Below are positions 1 to 11,573 of a stretch of 64,000 bases of DNA, piece by piece. Location of the stretch: contig JAUKTV010000004.1 of assembly GCA_030549205.1 (NCBI GenBank), positions 124,001-188,000 of the forward strand, written 5' to 3'. Every line of letters starts with the position of its first letter. Position 1 is the stretch's first letter. The position numbers and the translations under genes were made by a program. The notes beneath the pieces are model-generated. The model made no database searches. It had not been told where the DNA came from and was given only the letters and a program-made list of their open reading frames with translations. Source of the stretch: Apiosordaria backusii. Taxonomy: Eukaryota; Ascomycota; Sordariomycetes; Sordariales; Lasiosphaeriaceae.

Positions 1-163
1 AATAGTAATCAGTTCTATAATTCGAAATTCAGAGTGAATCACAAGAGTGTTTAAAGTACAAGTACCGTCAGAGTTCAGGAAACGGCAATCTGTGCAACCG
101 CAAGAAACACATCCCACAAGCAACTCCACACTAATATCATGCTAGCTTAGCCTTCTGTTTGTC

Positions 164-379
164 CTATACAGCTTGACCGTACTTTCTGACTACTAGAGCC
201 TCCAAATCGGTAATCAAACCTTTAGTTAGGTCATGAATGCCAACAACAGTTGGGCTCCATTTTACCGTAATGTCCAGTTCCCCTTTGTTGTCAAGCTTAA
301 TACCACCTATCTTAGCGTCCCAGAAGTCGCAAATCTTGCTCTTACGACGCTTAGGAGTCTCGGAAGCTTTAGAAGCCAT
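164..379 (-). CDS. Small protein with possible chromo-shadow-like fold
   Basis: This is a 71-residue frame from the ATG at 379. The open frame continues upstream to 481 without an earlier ATG, so an upstream exon is possible. The N-terminus is basic (KRRKSK around residues 10-15). It is followed by a segment of the pattern DxW-AKI-GxI-GELxITVKW-xxxH, which resembles chromo-shadow-type beta-strand repeats in fungal proteins. The resemblance is weak and no function is claimed. It lies near the left edge, next to another small unknown gene on the same strand. Alternative: a remnant of a larger chromodomain gene. Confidence 0.3.
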   Translation of the reverse strand: MASKASETPKRRKSKICDFWDAKIGGIKLDNKGELDITVKWSPTVVGIHDLTKGLITDLEALVVRKYGQAV

Positions 380-616
380 TTTCCGCTTGTTGGATGTGGT
401 CGCCGACGGCTCGGCTTTGTGTAACAAGGTCTCGGGAAGAGGCTGTGTGGTCGGCAAGTCCTGAGACCGGGCGATTCGCAACTTGTTGTACTCATGTATA
501 GATCGCTTATAAATTGGAAGATGTCATTTAGAAAACATTAATTATATAACTCTAATTCTTCAAACCAAAACTAACTAGCGGTATACACATCTCTCGTATT
601 GACGCAGTAACACCGT

Positions 617-1048
617 CTAACTTAACGGACAATACATAACAACGTCCTCTTTAAACCGCACACGTTTCTGGCTGGTACACCGACTCGGTGAGTCACGGTG
701 GGTCCCATGATTTCGACGAAGAATTTGCTGATTCTGTATGTCCCTTTGTATGTCCAAGTCTATTCTTGTAGTTTTACTGCTGTTTTTATCTCTCAGCGGT
801 GGACCCGGATCGCTGTGATAGGAATTATATCTCCTAGCAGGAGCAATAGCAGCATGGTGATCATGGTGGTATTTGCAAGATCCCTTGCATTGGCTGGCGA
901 ATTGTTGCTGAGGTAAGGAGTCTGTATTATATGTCCGAATTACTGAGCTTCGAGGTCGCAGTGTCGATTTGGGTTGGTACACCTGGTAGCCATTGATGTA
1001 CAGATACTCGAATTGGTAGTATTGATAAAAGGAGTAAGAATACGGCAT
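617..1048 (-). CDS. Hypothetical protein, Tyr/Asn-rich
   Basis: Single-exon frame of about 143 residues from the ATG at 1048. The N-terminal third is rich in Tyr, Gln and Ser. The middle has HHDHH and Arg-rich stretches. The C-terminus ends in a short basic segment, KRVRFKED, followed by a hydrophobic tail. No signal peptide, membrane segment or known domain is visible, and I do not recognise it. Its composition is not obviously random, but nothing beyond an open frame supports it. Confidence 0.25.
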   Translation of the reverse strand: MPYSYSFYQYYQFEYLYINGYQVYQPKSTLRPRSSVIRTYNTDSLPQQQFASQCKGSCKYHHDHHAAIAPARRYNSYHSDPGPPLRDKNSSKTTRIDLDIQRDIQNQQILRRNHGTHRDSPSRCTSQKRVRFKEDVVMYCPLS

Positions 1049-2139
1049 CGCAATATCGTATTTTACCAACAGGTTAGCCAAATAATTAAAAAAGGTCAGC
1101 TAAATCATTAACATATGGTGATGCGGATTACATATATGTGGGTGTTGAAAATAACTAGTTAGGCGAAGTTTGATTATAACATTTTATTTTCTAATTTCAG
1201 GTCAGGTTATTCTTAGAGATTTACAGCAACAGGTATAAATGCAAACATGGATCTCTGCTTTATATTATGCAGCAAATCAATGCCTTCCATGCATCAAATC
1301 ACTTCCCAACAAGTCAATCAAAAAACAATTAGCTTTGTTACGCTACGAGTTACCCAGCTGTTTCAAGATACCTGCGTACAACCGCGCAAAGGCAAGGTGT
1401 CCCAATTAGTCCCACCATTGCAAATCTTTATCGATACGGTCCTCCGCAAGTCGCAAGCTAAAGTCTCAACTATTCTCTGTGCTCTGGCCTTCGTGAAGCG
1501 TCTACGCTTACAGTTCCCTATAATCACTCAAGCATATCCATGCACTCTTCATCGAATATTCTTAGCATGTTTAATCCTGTCCGGAGGACAATATTCCTGT
1601 CCGGAGGACAATATTCCTGCCAAACTTCCAAAAAATCGCATACAAAATTGATAAGAGTCTTATCGCTCAAGAGAGATTGGTCGGGGGCTACCGGAGAGTG
1701 GGTCCAATTCGGCACCACCTCCAAAACTTATGCAACCGGTACCATTCTGTGCGTAACTGTATGGCAAATCTAGATCTGAAATCCGATTTCTGAAGGTCCA
1801 CGAAATGGCTGACATGCAGGCGTTTGAATACGGTTTGAGATCGTGTTTGGGTGCGCCCGGGCGATTGCGCGCATTGCACGTGATTACGCGCCTTGCCCCA
1901 CACTGCCTTCCACAAGAATGCCCCACTTTGCCTTTGACCCCCCGCGTCAAATTTAATTCCTCCCACTTCAAATTTCTCCTACCGCGAATTTCCATTTCCT
2001 CCATTCTTCATCCAACAATCGATCGCACCGCAGACCTCAATCGCACCCCAACGCCTTCATTCACTATCCGTCATTTCTAACCGACGCTCCTTTCCTCTGT
2101 GGTATTGTTTGCCCGTTATGGCCGGCCTATTCAGTATCC
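1049..2139. other. Intergenic / Helitron left flank
   Basis: No convincing gene. The frames at 1247-1651 and 1805-2080 have no domain and no coding look. The stretch holds the 20-bp tandem repeat at 1575-1614 and the presumed promoter and 5' leader of the Helitron gene that starts at 2140. Confidence 0.4.
1575..1614 (+). repeat. Two tandem copies of a 20-bp motif
   Basis: TCCTGTCCGGAGGACAATAT occurs twice without a mismatch (1575-1594 and 1595-1614). Its core CCTGTCCGGAGG recurs in inverted orientation at 7576-7587, just past the Helitron gene. The first copy starts with TC after an A, as Helitron 5' ends do. Confidence 0.8.
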
Positions 2140-5100
2140 ATGGCGGACGAGGCGGGTGCGGCGGAGGTGGTTTCTTCCAAAGTTTGCTATCTTTGCCGCG
2201 TAGAGAAGCCCAGCGACCAATTCTGGTCGGTACGAGGCCCTCGAAGGATCGTCGTCAATTGCTCGGATTGCCGTAATCGCACGAGGCAACAGGCGAGTCT
2301 ATCAGTTCTATCTTCCTCCGTTGCTTTACTAACCTTATTCCTAGGTAACCGCGTCGGCTGCACGCATTTCCAGAGCAGCTGCGATAGCCGGCGGACAAGA
2401 TCCAGCGGTTGCGCCTCGCCAGAATCTCACCCATACGGTCCTTGCCCAGCGATACCGCGAAGGCGGCCGTGTCAGTACGGATACTCCCGAAATGGCTGCT
2501 GCTCGCAGCGAGATCTCGTACATCCAGCGACGGCATCGCCTCGAGCGTCGCCATGGTGAAGAACCTTCCCAGACCCCGACGATGAGTGGCTTGCTTCGCC
2601 AGCAACAAGAGATCCAGGACCCCGCCACCGACCTCCCACCCTCTGCTCAGCCGAGAGAGCCTGAGGAAGAGATGGAAGCTGACGATGAAGTGCCTCGCGT
2701 GGGATCTCTAGTTCCACAGCGACGGCCACCACCCTCACCGTCCACACCTGCTCGTGGCCGTCGCCGAGGACGACCGCGCCTTGACCGAATTCCTCGCGGC
2801 CGACCACGCAGACGCTCCTCCCCCAACCAGCTCCCCGCGAATTCGACGAGCCTCCCCCTCAGTTTACAGGGGCCGATTAGGAGTCGCCTCTAACCGCGGA
2901 AGACCTCGCCATCAAGGCAGAATTCGACAGGGCACTTGCTGCCGAGCAGATGCAATACTGCCCACGGTGCAAAGAGCGGTGGTTCGACATGGAGCTCAAA
3001 GGGGATAGGATCTGCAAGCGTTGCCACGATAAGGATGATAAGAAGCGTCAGGACGAGCCTTTTTTCTTTTCGGCTGCGAACAAGCTGGATTTTGGCCCTG
3101 TACCTAATGATCTGCCCAGGCTTGAGCCGTTGGAGGAGATGTTTATTGCGCGGGTGCACGTCAGCGTCAATGTATTTACAGTACGTAACGAGGATGGAAG
3201 CAAAGGGTTTGGTAACTGACAAAACATAGGTTCGTGGGCAGCAGTATAAGTATCGTGGGCATGTTGTACACTTCTTGCGTGACGTTGGCAAGGTATATAG
3301 TGAGCTCCCTTTGCTACCCAAAGACCTCGATGTCGTTATCCTTCGGCCTCGTGGTTCCGAGAACGTGGCCCGGATGGATCGGCAGTTCCGCCGACGATTC
3401 CGCGTCCGCCGCGCCGCAGTAGAGGCCTGGCTTAAGTTTCTTTCCCTCAACCACCCAGGCTACCGAGACTTTACTTTGAATCACGACAATCTTTCCCAGC
3501 TCCCCGAAGATGGCAACGTCTTCGACCAGCTAAGCATCCATGAAGTTGACGAGACCTCGGGTTTGCCTGCCGATTTTGGCCCTGATGTTGACCCGGTCGA
3601 GGAGCCAGAGCTGGAAGATTCTGAGGTTATCGACGAAGCCGCAGTGCCCAACCTGCTCATCCAGGAGACTGAGCTTAATCAACTCCAGGGCCGTGTCGAC
3701 AACACCGTCGCTGAGGATACCGAACGGGTCCCCCTACGACACGCCGACCCGCACTCGGCACACCAGCTACCCATGCCATCTATCCGTCGTACGCCTTTGG
3801 ATGAATTTAACCAGAAGTACGCACTGCTTTCTTTGGCCTGCCCCACCTTATTTCCCCAGGGCGTTGCGGATTTTGTTGAGCCCAGGCAACGCAATATATC
3901 CTACCAGGATTATATTGAGCATGCCATAAAGTGGGAGGATGGCCGGTTCGCTAGGCACCACAGCTTTCGCTTTATTGCCTTGAACACGCTAATGCGTCAG
4001 CAAGCACGCAGCAACAGCAAGTTCTATGTCAGTAAGCACCATCGCACGCCGCTTACCAAGGAGGACCTCCAGCGAGCTCTGGCCGACCCCGAACAGCCAG
4101 AAGCTCAAGCGATCTTAAATCGTATCTCGCGTTTTGCGGGTGTGATTAAGGGCACCCGTCCTTTTTGGTATCGCCGGCGGCGTGAGTGTGAGGCGTTTGC
4201 CCACTGCCTTGGCGTCCCAGCTGCCTTCATCACCCAGAGCCCAGCCGACCTTCATTGGCAGAGCCTATACCGGCACATGCCCGAGTACGAAGAATGGAAG
4301 GTTCTGGACGAGCGTGCGCGTATGGCTAAGTCACGTCAGTTGCTGCGTGAGAACCCGCATATCGCAGCCTGGCACTTCCACTCTCGCAACAAGCTGTTCC
4401 GGAAGATTGTGCTCGAGAAGAAGTTCAACCTGGAAGATTATTGGTACCGTTACGAGTGGCAAGGCCGCGGCAGCAGCCACGCCCATGGGCTGTATTGGTT
4501 CAATGGGAGCCCGGATCCCGACATGTCGACGAAAGATACACGAGACAACTTTGCGACGGTCTGGGGTTACCATATCACAGCCCTGAACCCACAGCGGGAC
4601 CAGGGCGCGGACGAGGGCAATCCCCTGTCCGTAGACCCTCTCGAGACCGAGATTACCTGGGAGTGGCTCAACCGTATTGTAAACCGATGCCAGCGGCACC
4701 ATTGTTCCACTACATACTGCCTCCGCCTAACCAAGAGAGATGCGGAGCGGGCCAGACAGTCGGCAGCCCGAGCAGAAGCCGGTGAGGCCGGTGAGCCAGA
4801 GCAACCCCCGCCGCAGCCAACATGCCGGTTCCTCTTTCCCCGCCCCGAGCGGCCAGCTGCGGGTGTTGTTAGGAGAGCAGGTACGAAATGGTGGCATTTC
4901 GAGGCCGAGAGAAACGACACCCACATGAACCAGTACAACCCGATGATCTCGCTCTGCTGGCTCGCCAACACTGACTGCTCGCCCTGCACCGGCGTACAGG
5001 CTGTGATCAACTACGCTGCAAAGTACTGCAGCAAGTCGGAGGCCCAGACCAACACGTACGCGCAGATCGCCCGCGGCATAATGCCTTACGTTTCCGACCG

Positions 5101-7503
5101 CAACCCCATGCTTTCGTTCGTATCCAAGCTGATGAACAAGCTGGTGGGTGAGAGGGACTACTCCGCGCAGGAGATCTGCCACATCCTGCTGGGCCTTCCT
5201 CTCCAGGACGACAGCCGGGTGGTGCAGAGCGTGGACTGCCGGCCCCGCGAGCGACACGCCCGGCCCATCGACATCACTGCTGACGGCGAAGTCGAGGAAT
5301 CCTCGAATGTCTACGACAAATACCTCAACCGGCCGGCACACATGGAGGAGGTGACGTACTTTGACTTCCTTGAGAACTGGAACTTCAAGGCCCGCGATCC
5401 TTCGAGATGGGCTGTGTGGCAACCTCCTGCGCGGCCCAGGGTTTTGTACTACTACCCCAGATACAAGCCTGTTCGCTCGCACCAGCAGTGGCCTAATTTC
5501 TGCCGTATTAAGCTCCTGCTTAACCATCCTCACCGCCAACCCACGGATCTTTTACGAGCCGACAACCTGCTGTTTGAAACCTACGAGGTCGCCTACAGGC
5601 ACTGCGCCATTCATCACGACCACCCCGACGACCATTATGGCGTCGAGGACGAGGAGGAACCCGAGCCTGACGAGGAGCTGTTTGAGCCTGGCGGTGATGT
5701 GGTTGATATCACCCTTGAGGATTGGCACGAGATGGCACGTATGGTACCTGACCTCGAGCTTCCCCAGGAGGAGGCAGATTTACTCGGCCGCCGCGACATC
5801 GACGTAAACTACGACTGGACCCGCCACATCGGCCTTTATTCCCACGAGCTGTTTAACGACGGAACCTATTGGACCGAGCTCCGGGGGATTCTCCCGGCAA
5901 TTACAACGTCGAGCAGCTCCCGCGCGAGGCCTGTGACACTCTTAACACCGAGCAGCGGCTGGTGTACGACGCCATTCTAGGACACTACAGGGCAACCAAC
6001 CGAGGTCAGAACCCAGCCCCGCTCCGGATCCAGGTGGACGGGGGCGGAGGGACCGGCAAGTCGTACATGGTGAAGGTGATCTCCTCTCGCCTGCAAGCCA
6101 AAGCAGCCAGGCGCGGCCAGCCCTCGCCAATCATCCGGGCGGCGCCTACCGGTGTAGCCAGCAACCGGATCACGGGCCAGACCCTCCATTCCCTCTTCCG
6201 GCTCCCGGTGGACGGCAACTACCGCCCGCTCTCGGAAACCCCAACGGTCCTCAGCTCCCTGCAGCGACAGTTTAGGCCGATCCACTACCTCATCATCGAC
6301 GAGAAGAGCATGCTGGGGCGGAAAAATCTGGCCTGGATCGATCGGCGGCTCCGTGAGATCTTCCCCGAGCGCCGCGAGCAGTATCTCGGTGGGCTCAGCG
6401 TCATCCTCATAGGCGATTTCTTCCAGCTCCCCCCTGTCATGAGCAAGCCGCTATACTCTGCGGCGGGTGACTTGCGGGATATGGAGATTGTCGGCCGTAA
6501 CGTATACCTTTCGTTCGACAAGTCGGTGTTCTTATCCACGGTCCAGCGCCAGCAGGGTGAGGACCAGGCTCTGTTCCGGCAGGCCCTGCAGGAACTGAGG
6601 CAGGCGAAGGTGTCCATTCCGTCGTGGGAGCTTCTCACCTCGAGATGTGCGATCAAGCTACCCCCGGCCGAGGTGGAGGCTTTTGATAACGCCCTCCGCA
6701 TCTTTCCCGTCAAGGCGCAGGTTGAAGAGTATAACCATCGGCACCTTCTGGGCCTGCGAAGGGCGGTTGTCCAGGTGAACGCGACGCACGAGGGCGCCGG
6801 CGCAGACAGGGTCAAGTCCTCCGACGCCGGCAACCTGGTCAAACGATTGCCTCTTTGTATTGGTTGCCGGGTTATGCTGACGAGGAATCTCTGGGCCAAC
6901 GTTGGCCTCGTGAACGGTGCGCAGGGCACCGTATACGACATCTCGTGGGCGGAGGGAGCCAACGTAGAAAACGACCCACCGCAGGTTATCATGGTAGCGT
7001 TTGACAACTACACCGGGCCGCCGTTCCTGTTGCCTAGCGGGGAAGAGCTTCGTGATGGGGCTAGGCCGGTGGTTCCAATCCTCAGGGTCCAACACGTGTT
7101 TGTTCTTGGGGCTGGCACCGGCCTCCGCAAGCAGTTCCCACTGCTTGTGTGCTACGCCATCACGGTGCACAAGTCACAGGGCATCACTCTCGACAAGGTG
7201 GTTTGTGACATCTCCGAGCCAGAGTTCGCGTCCGGCCTGTCCTACGTAGCTGTTTCCAGGGTCAAAACACTGGATGGCCTGATGTTTGAGTCGCCGTTTG
7301 ATCGGAGTAGGATATATTGCGAAGATCCGATACGGAGCATGCAACTGAAGATAGCTGATTACGAGACAAGGAGGCTGCAGCGGTTGGGTCCACAGGAAGA
7401 GGAGGTTGGGTCGAGTAACATAGGCGGGTATATGAGCTCCGATAGCTCTGACATGGAAGAGGAGGATGACTCGAGCGATACAAGCGATGGCTTTACTGTG
7501 TAG
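2140..7503 (+). pseudogene. Helitron Rep-helicase, disrupted
   Basis: Rolling-circle transposase-helicase. Exon 1 is 2140-2292 with a CxxC..CxxC motif. A GC-AG intron (2293-2344) follows, then an exon from 2345. A cysteine cluster (CPRCKERWFDM, from about 2957) precedes a 49-nt intron (3181-3229). Next come the Helitron-like N domain (about 3800-4450), the HUH motif SSHAHGL (about 4470-4490), the Rep tyrosine motif YAAKYCSK (about 5010-5033) and a PIF1-like helicase with GGGGTGKS (about 6040), Walker B LIIDE and a late VHKSQG motif. It is broken: frame changes between about 2750 and 2820, an in-frame TAG at 2878-2880, and a one-base frameshift in the G run near 5885 that separates Rep from helicase. 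The helicase half (from 5869) is otherwise open to 7503. A sequencing error in the homopolymer is possible, but the 5' lesions argue for real decay. Confidence 0.9.
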
Positions 7504-7575
7504 AGAGAAGATTTAGTTGTGTAGGTTTAGCTGTAGTTGTAATAAACAGTCTTCAGCAGAACACGGGATTGTTGG

Positions 7576-7587
7576 CCTCCGGACAGG
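7576..7587 (-). repeat. Inverted copy of the 12-bp Helitron-flank motif
   Basis: CCTCCGGACAGG is the exact reverse complement of the core of the tandem repeat at 1575-1614. An ATTGT lies just upstream, as in the inverted left repeat. The motif therefore brackets the helicase gene in opposite orientations. Confidence 0.75.
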
Positions 7588-7668
7588 TTATTGTCGCTTC
7601 GTTTACTCCCCACTTGACCCCAATTGAGTTTGCTCTCCACATACGCACATGAAATTCGTGCCCGTGTC

Positions 7669-7759
7669 AAAATTGCCAGGAGCGAGAGTGAGGAAGGAAG
7701 CGTCCCGTAGCGCAGCGAAGGGCCACGCGACTGACGAACGAAGCGACGCTAGCAATTTT
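7669..7759. repeat. Imperfect inverted repeat, possible Helitron 3' hairpin
   Basis: AAAATTGCCAG (7669-7679) pairs with CTAGCAATTTT (7749-7759) with one mismatch, around a purine-rich loop of about 69 nt. Classical Helitron 3' hairpins are shorter, so this assignment is tentative. Confidence 0.4.
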
Positions 7760-8201
7760 ATTAGCTGATAAATGTGTCAACGACAATTGCTATGCAAACT
7801 ACGCTTGGTCACGATTTAGTTGCACACATTGGCATCACCATGTTTTTTCCCTCACCCTTGAAGATATTGCTGTCGCTGAGAGACAGCTATTGGATATTCT
7901 GAAGTGGAAGGTTTCAATTGTAGAGTGTGAAATCCAATCAGAGCTTAGTCGTTTGTTGTGTTACGAAGCACAGTGTTAATAATAGATATCAAATCGCTGT
8001 TTATTTTTAAATCTAGGTGCACAGTTGGGTTTTATTTAAACTGTTTCTTTTCCGGTGCTATTTTCGAATGTATGGAAAATAAATATAAAAATCCGAAATT
8101 AAACAGGCATATTTTTTTCAAAATAACTTTCGCCCATGGATATAAAGCTACGTCCCCATCGCGTAATTTCAGTTGTCGAGAACCGTTAATACTCCAGCAT
8201 T

Positions 8202-8978
8202 ATGTCTTTCAACATTCCTGACATTGATATGGTGGGCAACGCTGTGGCTCCAATGCAGGAAGAGGACGTAGAAATGCCAGATGCAACTCATCCTACATCT
8301 CTTCAAGCCCCAGTATCTAAACAGTACTCTGAGATTGATATCATTCTCAACGACATATACAATACTGATGCAAGGATGTTCATCTTCGGTCATATTGCAC
8401 AGATACGAGACTTCTGGTATGAACTAAAAACTACCTCATCGCTGCCATTGCATACCAAGTGCGGTGACCCATGCTGGATGCATTGCCTCGAGCATCTAGA
8501 CCGGATTGTTGAAAGCGATATCCCGATATATTCAAGACTTGCTTATGTTGAGTTGGTTTCTGTGTTAGATGCGCTGAAAAGGAGTATTCAGAAAGACCGC
8601 AAAATGGGTCTGCTCAAGTCCTCCATCGGACGCAGAAATGCTGTGGTGGCGATGGATATTTATGTTCAGGCTCAGAAGATCAAGACAGATCCAAAAGCTA
8701 TCAGGAAACAACTCAATAACCGTGTTTCTATAGGAAAGCGTTGGGCTAGGCTTTGCGGCAACTCGCCCCTACGCTTACTCTTTTTTTCAGCCAACGCTGA
8801 GCGTATGATGTAAGTGAATCATATCTAACCTAGTGGGCAATTCAGTACTGATACAGGTAGTGGCAACCTCTGCATAAAAAACAATGTACTTGACCAGATA
8901 TGCGAGAAGGCAGGTCATTTATATCCACCCGACTTGGTGGAGGTAGTGCAAAATATTATGGATACAACAAATGAGTAA
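8202..8978 (+). CDS. Hypothetical fungal protein
   Basis: Exon 1 runs from the ATG at 8202 to 8809. A putative intron with donor GTAAGT and branch-like CTAACC ends at an AG at 8845, and the frame then continues to the TAA at 8976-8978, giving about 246 residues. The intron is only 36 nt, short for a fungus, so the 3' model may be wrong; without splicing the frame stops at 8813. The acidic N-terminus (QEEDVEMPD) is followed by a helical region and a segment around RWARLCGNSPLRLLFFS. That segment looks conserved; I recall similar fungal hypotheticals without a function. It starts 0.7 kb downstream of the Helitron gene and might be Helitron cargo. Confidence 0.55.
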
Positions 8979-9151
8979 ACCTGGTCTAGTTTTTGGGCAG
9001 CATCTTTTAAACGTTCTATATATTATTATTATTATTCCTACACCGATGTACCCTGGAAAGAGTGTGCCGTTCCTTCTACTGCTATATACATAGGAAAACC
9101 TTAACGTTCTATATATTGCAAAATCAGGAAGCTTTGAAAGTTCTTTAGGTA

Positions 9152-9223
9152 ACCTTTCACACCTTTCACCCCTTTCACACCTTTCACACCTTTCACACCT
9201 TTCACACCTTTCACACCTTTCAC
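9152..9223 (+). repeat. 9-bp minisatellite, 8 units
   Basis: Eight tandem units of ACCTTTCAC (one variant with C for the first A at 9170-9178), followed by a partial unit. It is pyrimidine-rich on this strand and lies downstream of the 8202-8978 gene. Confidence 0.85.
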
Positions 9224-9229
9224 ACCTTC

Positions 9230-10548
9230 TTACAAGGTATTTTAAACTTTCATCTTTTTCGCCTGTTCTATATTACGCTTTTAGCGTTTCGACTATTTAG
9301 CGCCTTTGGCGGATTTCCTTTCTTTTGCACTTTTGTGGTTGTTGCCATTTCGGACTTTTACCGCTCGCACCCCCGTCTGTTTCGACCGGATATGGTGAAG
9401 GGAGAGGCTGTACAGAGACACGGTACATTTGAGAGAGGCGCTGGGCTGACGAGCTGTGTGGAAAGGGCCTACTGTGCGGAGAGGAGTATCTGGAGAGAAG
9501 ACTGAGATGTATCGTGGGAGCTATTGATATGGGAATACATAGGTCTGGATTTCGGTTTGGAGTGACGTTGGGAAGGATTACAGGGTTGTTGGAAGACGTT
9601 CAGCTAGGGAGATAAGGAGAGAGGGAGGGGCGGACAGGAGGTGTGGAATTGGATTGTACTGCGAACCTGGGAGATTGTGAGAAACTATATGTAAGTAGAC
9701 ATGAACGAAGACCGATTAGGAACAAGGGAAGTCAGAATAGGGGCCAAGCTGGGGAACAGGAATACCTGTTATCAATGAGGCCGGTGTAGGGATGTAAAAG
9801 ACCATCAGATTCCATAGTAGAGCAACGAACAAGAGCGGTAGATATGGTACTTACGGGATAACGATGTTGGACGCTCCAAACCATGTCCGGGGTGCCTCAT
9901 GGAGATGGAGCACGGACACTGGGAGTATGGGGGCAACGATAGGACAACGCATAATTTAAGAGAAAGATGACACAGAAATGTGGGCAGGAGCTGCACTGTA
10001 CCTACCGTACCTAGCCCGAAAGGAAGAAGTTGGGGACTTGATTGCAACGGCGGCAAAAGGCAAGGATTGGAAGCCATAGGTGAGATATTATCGGTGCTCG
10101 AAGCAGAGACATGTGAGCTTTGAAGGACCGGCGGCTTGGACAGTTAGATGAAAGGGGACTGAAAAGAAGAGGAAGCTGTGGAGCAGGAAAAGTGGGTCAA
10201 GGCCCTGACAGCTCTTACGTAAGGTTTGCATTCGACAGCAGGGCTCGACGGAGCACTCTTTTGTATATATACGCGGCTTTCTACGCTCGTTACAGCTTTC
10301 GTTTGTCTTTTACTTCTTCAGATCAATCAATGACTTCAATCCATATAACTGCTGGGGTTTTGTAAGCTTCACAGAAGTCGATGGCCAAACAATGCACAGA
10401 GCAATAAAAAAAAGAGTGAAAGACAGGTTAAGTACAGAACTTGCTGTTTTGGCCGCCGAATTTGGCTGAGCAGGGCCGCCATTTTCGGGAGTCTTGACAG
10501 TGCGGAGCACTTGGTCACAGCCAGGTACTTGGTACCTCGCCAACCCCT
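9230..10548. other. No recognisable gene
   Basis: Purine-rich intergenic DNA. The short frames at 9805-10077 and 10120-10365 show no domain and no codon bias that I trust. No repeat or RNA gene was recognised. Confidence 0.4.
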
Positions 10549-10935
10549 CCAATCAACTTGAGCTCTGCAGAGCTGCTCGAACTCCGCATCCAGGCGGCCG
10601 AGCTGATGGTCGTCCTGTGCGGCAAACGGGAGACCGTGAAGCGGAACCGCATCCGACGGAGGGCGCAGGCCAACGTCACGGTGAGGGAGAAGTCTCCCGG
10701 GCCGGACCCCTTTCCGCTCCTCATGGACAGGAAGCAATGTCCACGCTGCATCGGAGATGAAACCCTGTCTCATGAGGAAAGGACGTTGAAGTACAGTCGA
10801 CCGGCGGTGATGCACGACCACTTCGATAGGAAGCACAGGCAACAGTTAGGCGGCGTGAAGCAGATGTCGTTCAACCACCCTAAGTGCAGGGGGGAAGCGC
10901 TGGAGTTCGAGCACTTGAACCGTTATGAAGGCTAG
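10549..10935 (+). pseudogene. C-terminal remnant of a DUF3435 (FluG-domain) recombinase
   Basis: An open frame without an N-terminus. It reads as the extreme C-terminal part of fungal DUF3435 (PF11917) proteins: a helix ending in LCGKRETVKRN, then FPLLMDRKQCPRCIGDE, an SHEERT-x-YSRP segment, MHDHFDRKH, and a final HPKC. These form the C2H2/CCHC-like tail of the family. DUF3435 proteins are the tyrosine-recombinase captains of Starship giant transposons and typically exceed 700 residues, so more than 80 percent, including the catalytic core, is missing here. The frame has no ATG near its start. It is a decayed or truncated copy, not a working recombinase. Confidence 0.65.
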
Positions 10936-11573
10936 CTATTCTAAATATCTGGGAGCGTCCAACGTCGAGAGACGAAATTGCAGGGCTGCGGATCGCGGCC
11001 AATGAAGGAAAAAGCCGCCTCAAGAGTCGGGGTATGATCCCGGCTCCAACAGGTGGCCGCCTTGCATTGCGGCGGACAAGGCTCCGACAACCCTTGCGAA
11101 GGAATAGAGTCGGAGGGTGCTGGCTTCGTCGGAGTACAGGGGCAAGTAGAGGGTAGATAAGTCAGCGCCGTCAGGAGAAATCGATTATTGGGCTGAGTGG
11201 GACTGCGACGCCTGGGGTGCGGCACTTTACTCCAGTGGCCGCGGGCCAGGGATTGCGGCAACAGAGGATGAAGGCGACAGCAATATCACGCAACATGGCA
11301 GTTAGCAACAATTGTGTACATGTTTTCAAGATAGTCAAGTCGTCCACTGCTCCAGTGGCAGTGTAATCTGTGCCATTAGTTTACTGCGCCAGGGTAACTC
11401 ATTCGAATTTAGTAACACTAAGGAACTATGTTCCGCTGCCCCGCAAGCCCAGAACCACTCTGCCCGCCGTTAACAATCCCAAAACATCACATAACGCACA
11501 TATAAATATCTGCTCTATTCGCTAGCAATGACAAACTACCCCAACCATCCATAAATTCAGCCTAAATCCGCAT
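10936..11573. other. No recognisable gene
   Basis: Intergenic. The frame at 10941-11261 on the minus strand is compositionally unconvincing. Nothing else was seen. Confidence 0.35.

Larger units (their letters stand above)
1575..7760 (+). mobile_element. Helitron (rolling-circle transposon), approximate limits
   Basis: The 2140-7503 coding remnant carries the Helitron-specific combination of a cysteine-rich N-terminus, Helitron-like N domain, HUH-type Rep motifs and a PIF1-like helicase, so a Helitron is certain. The ends are not. The left limit is set at the TC of the 20-bp repeat. The right limit is set at the imperfect inverted repeat 7669-7679/7749-7759, which includes a CTAG that would fit the CTRR ending. 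The sequence is GC-rich with no RIP-like AT bias, in contrast to the copia element at 36.5 kb. Alternative ends within a few hundred bases cannot be excluded. Confidence 0.5.

Noticed and set aside
1247..1651. Plus-strand 134-codon frame
   Set aside because: It runs through the 20-bp repeat, has no domain and no typical fungal start context.
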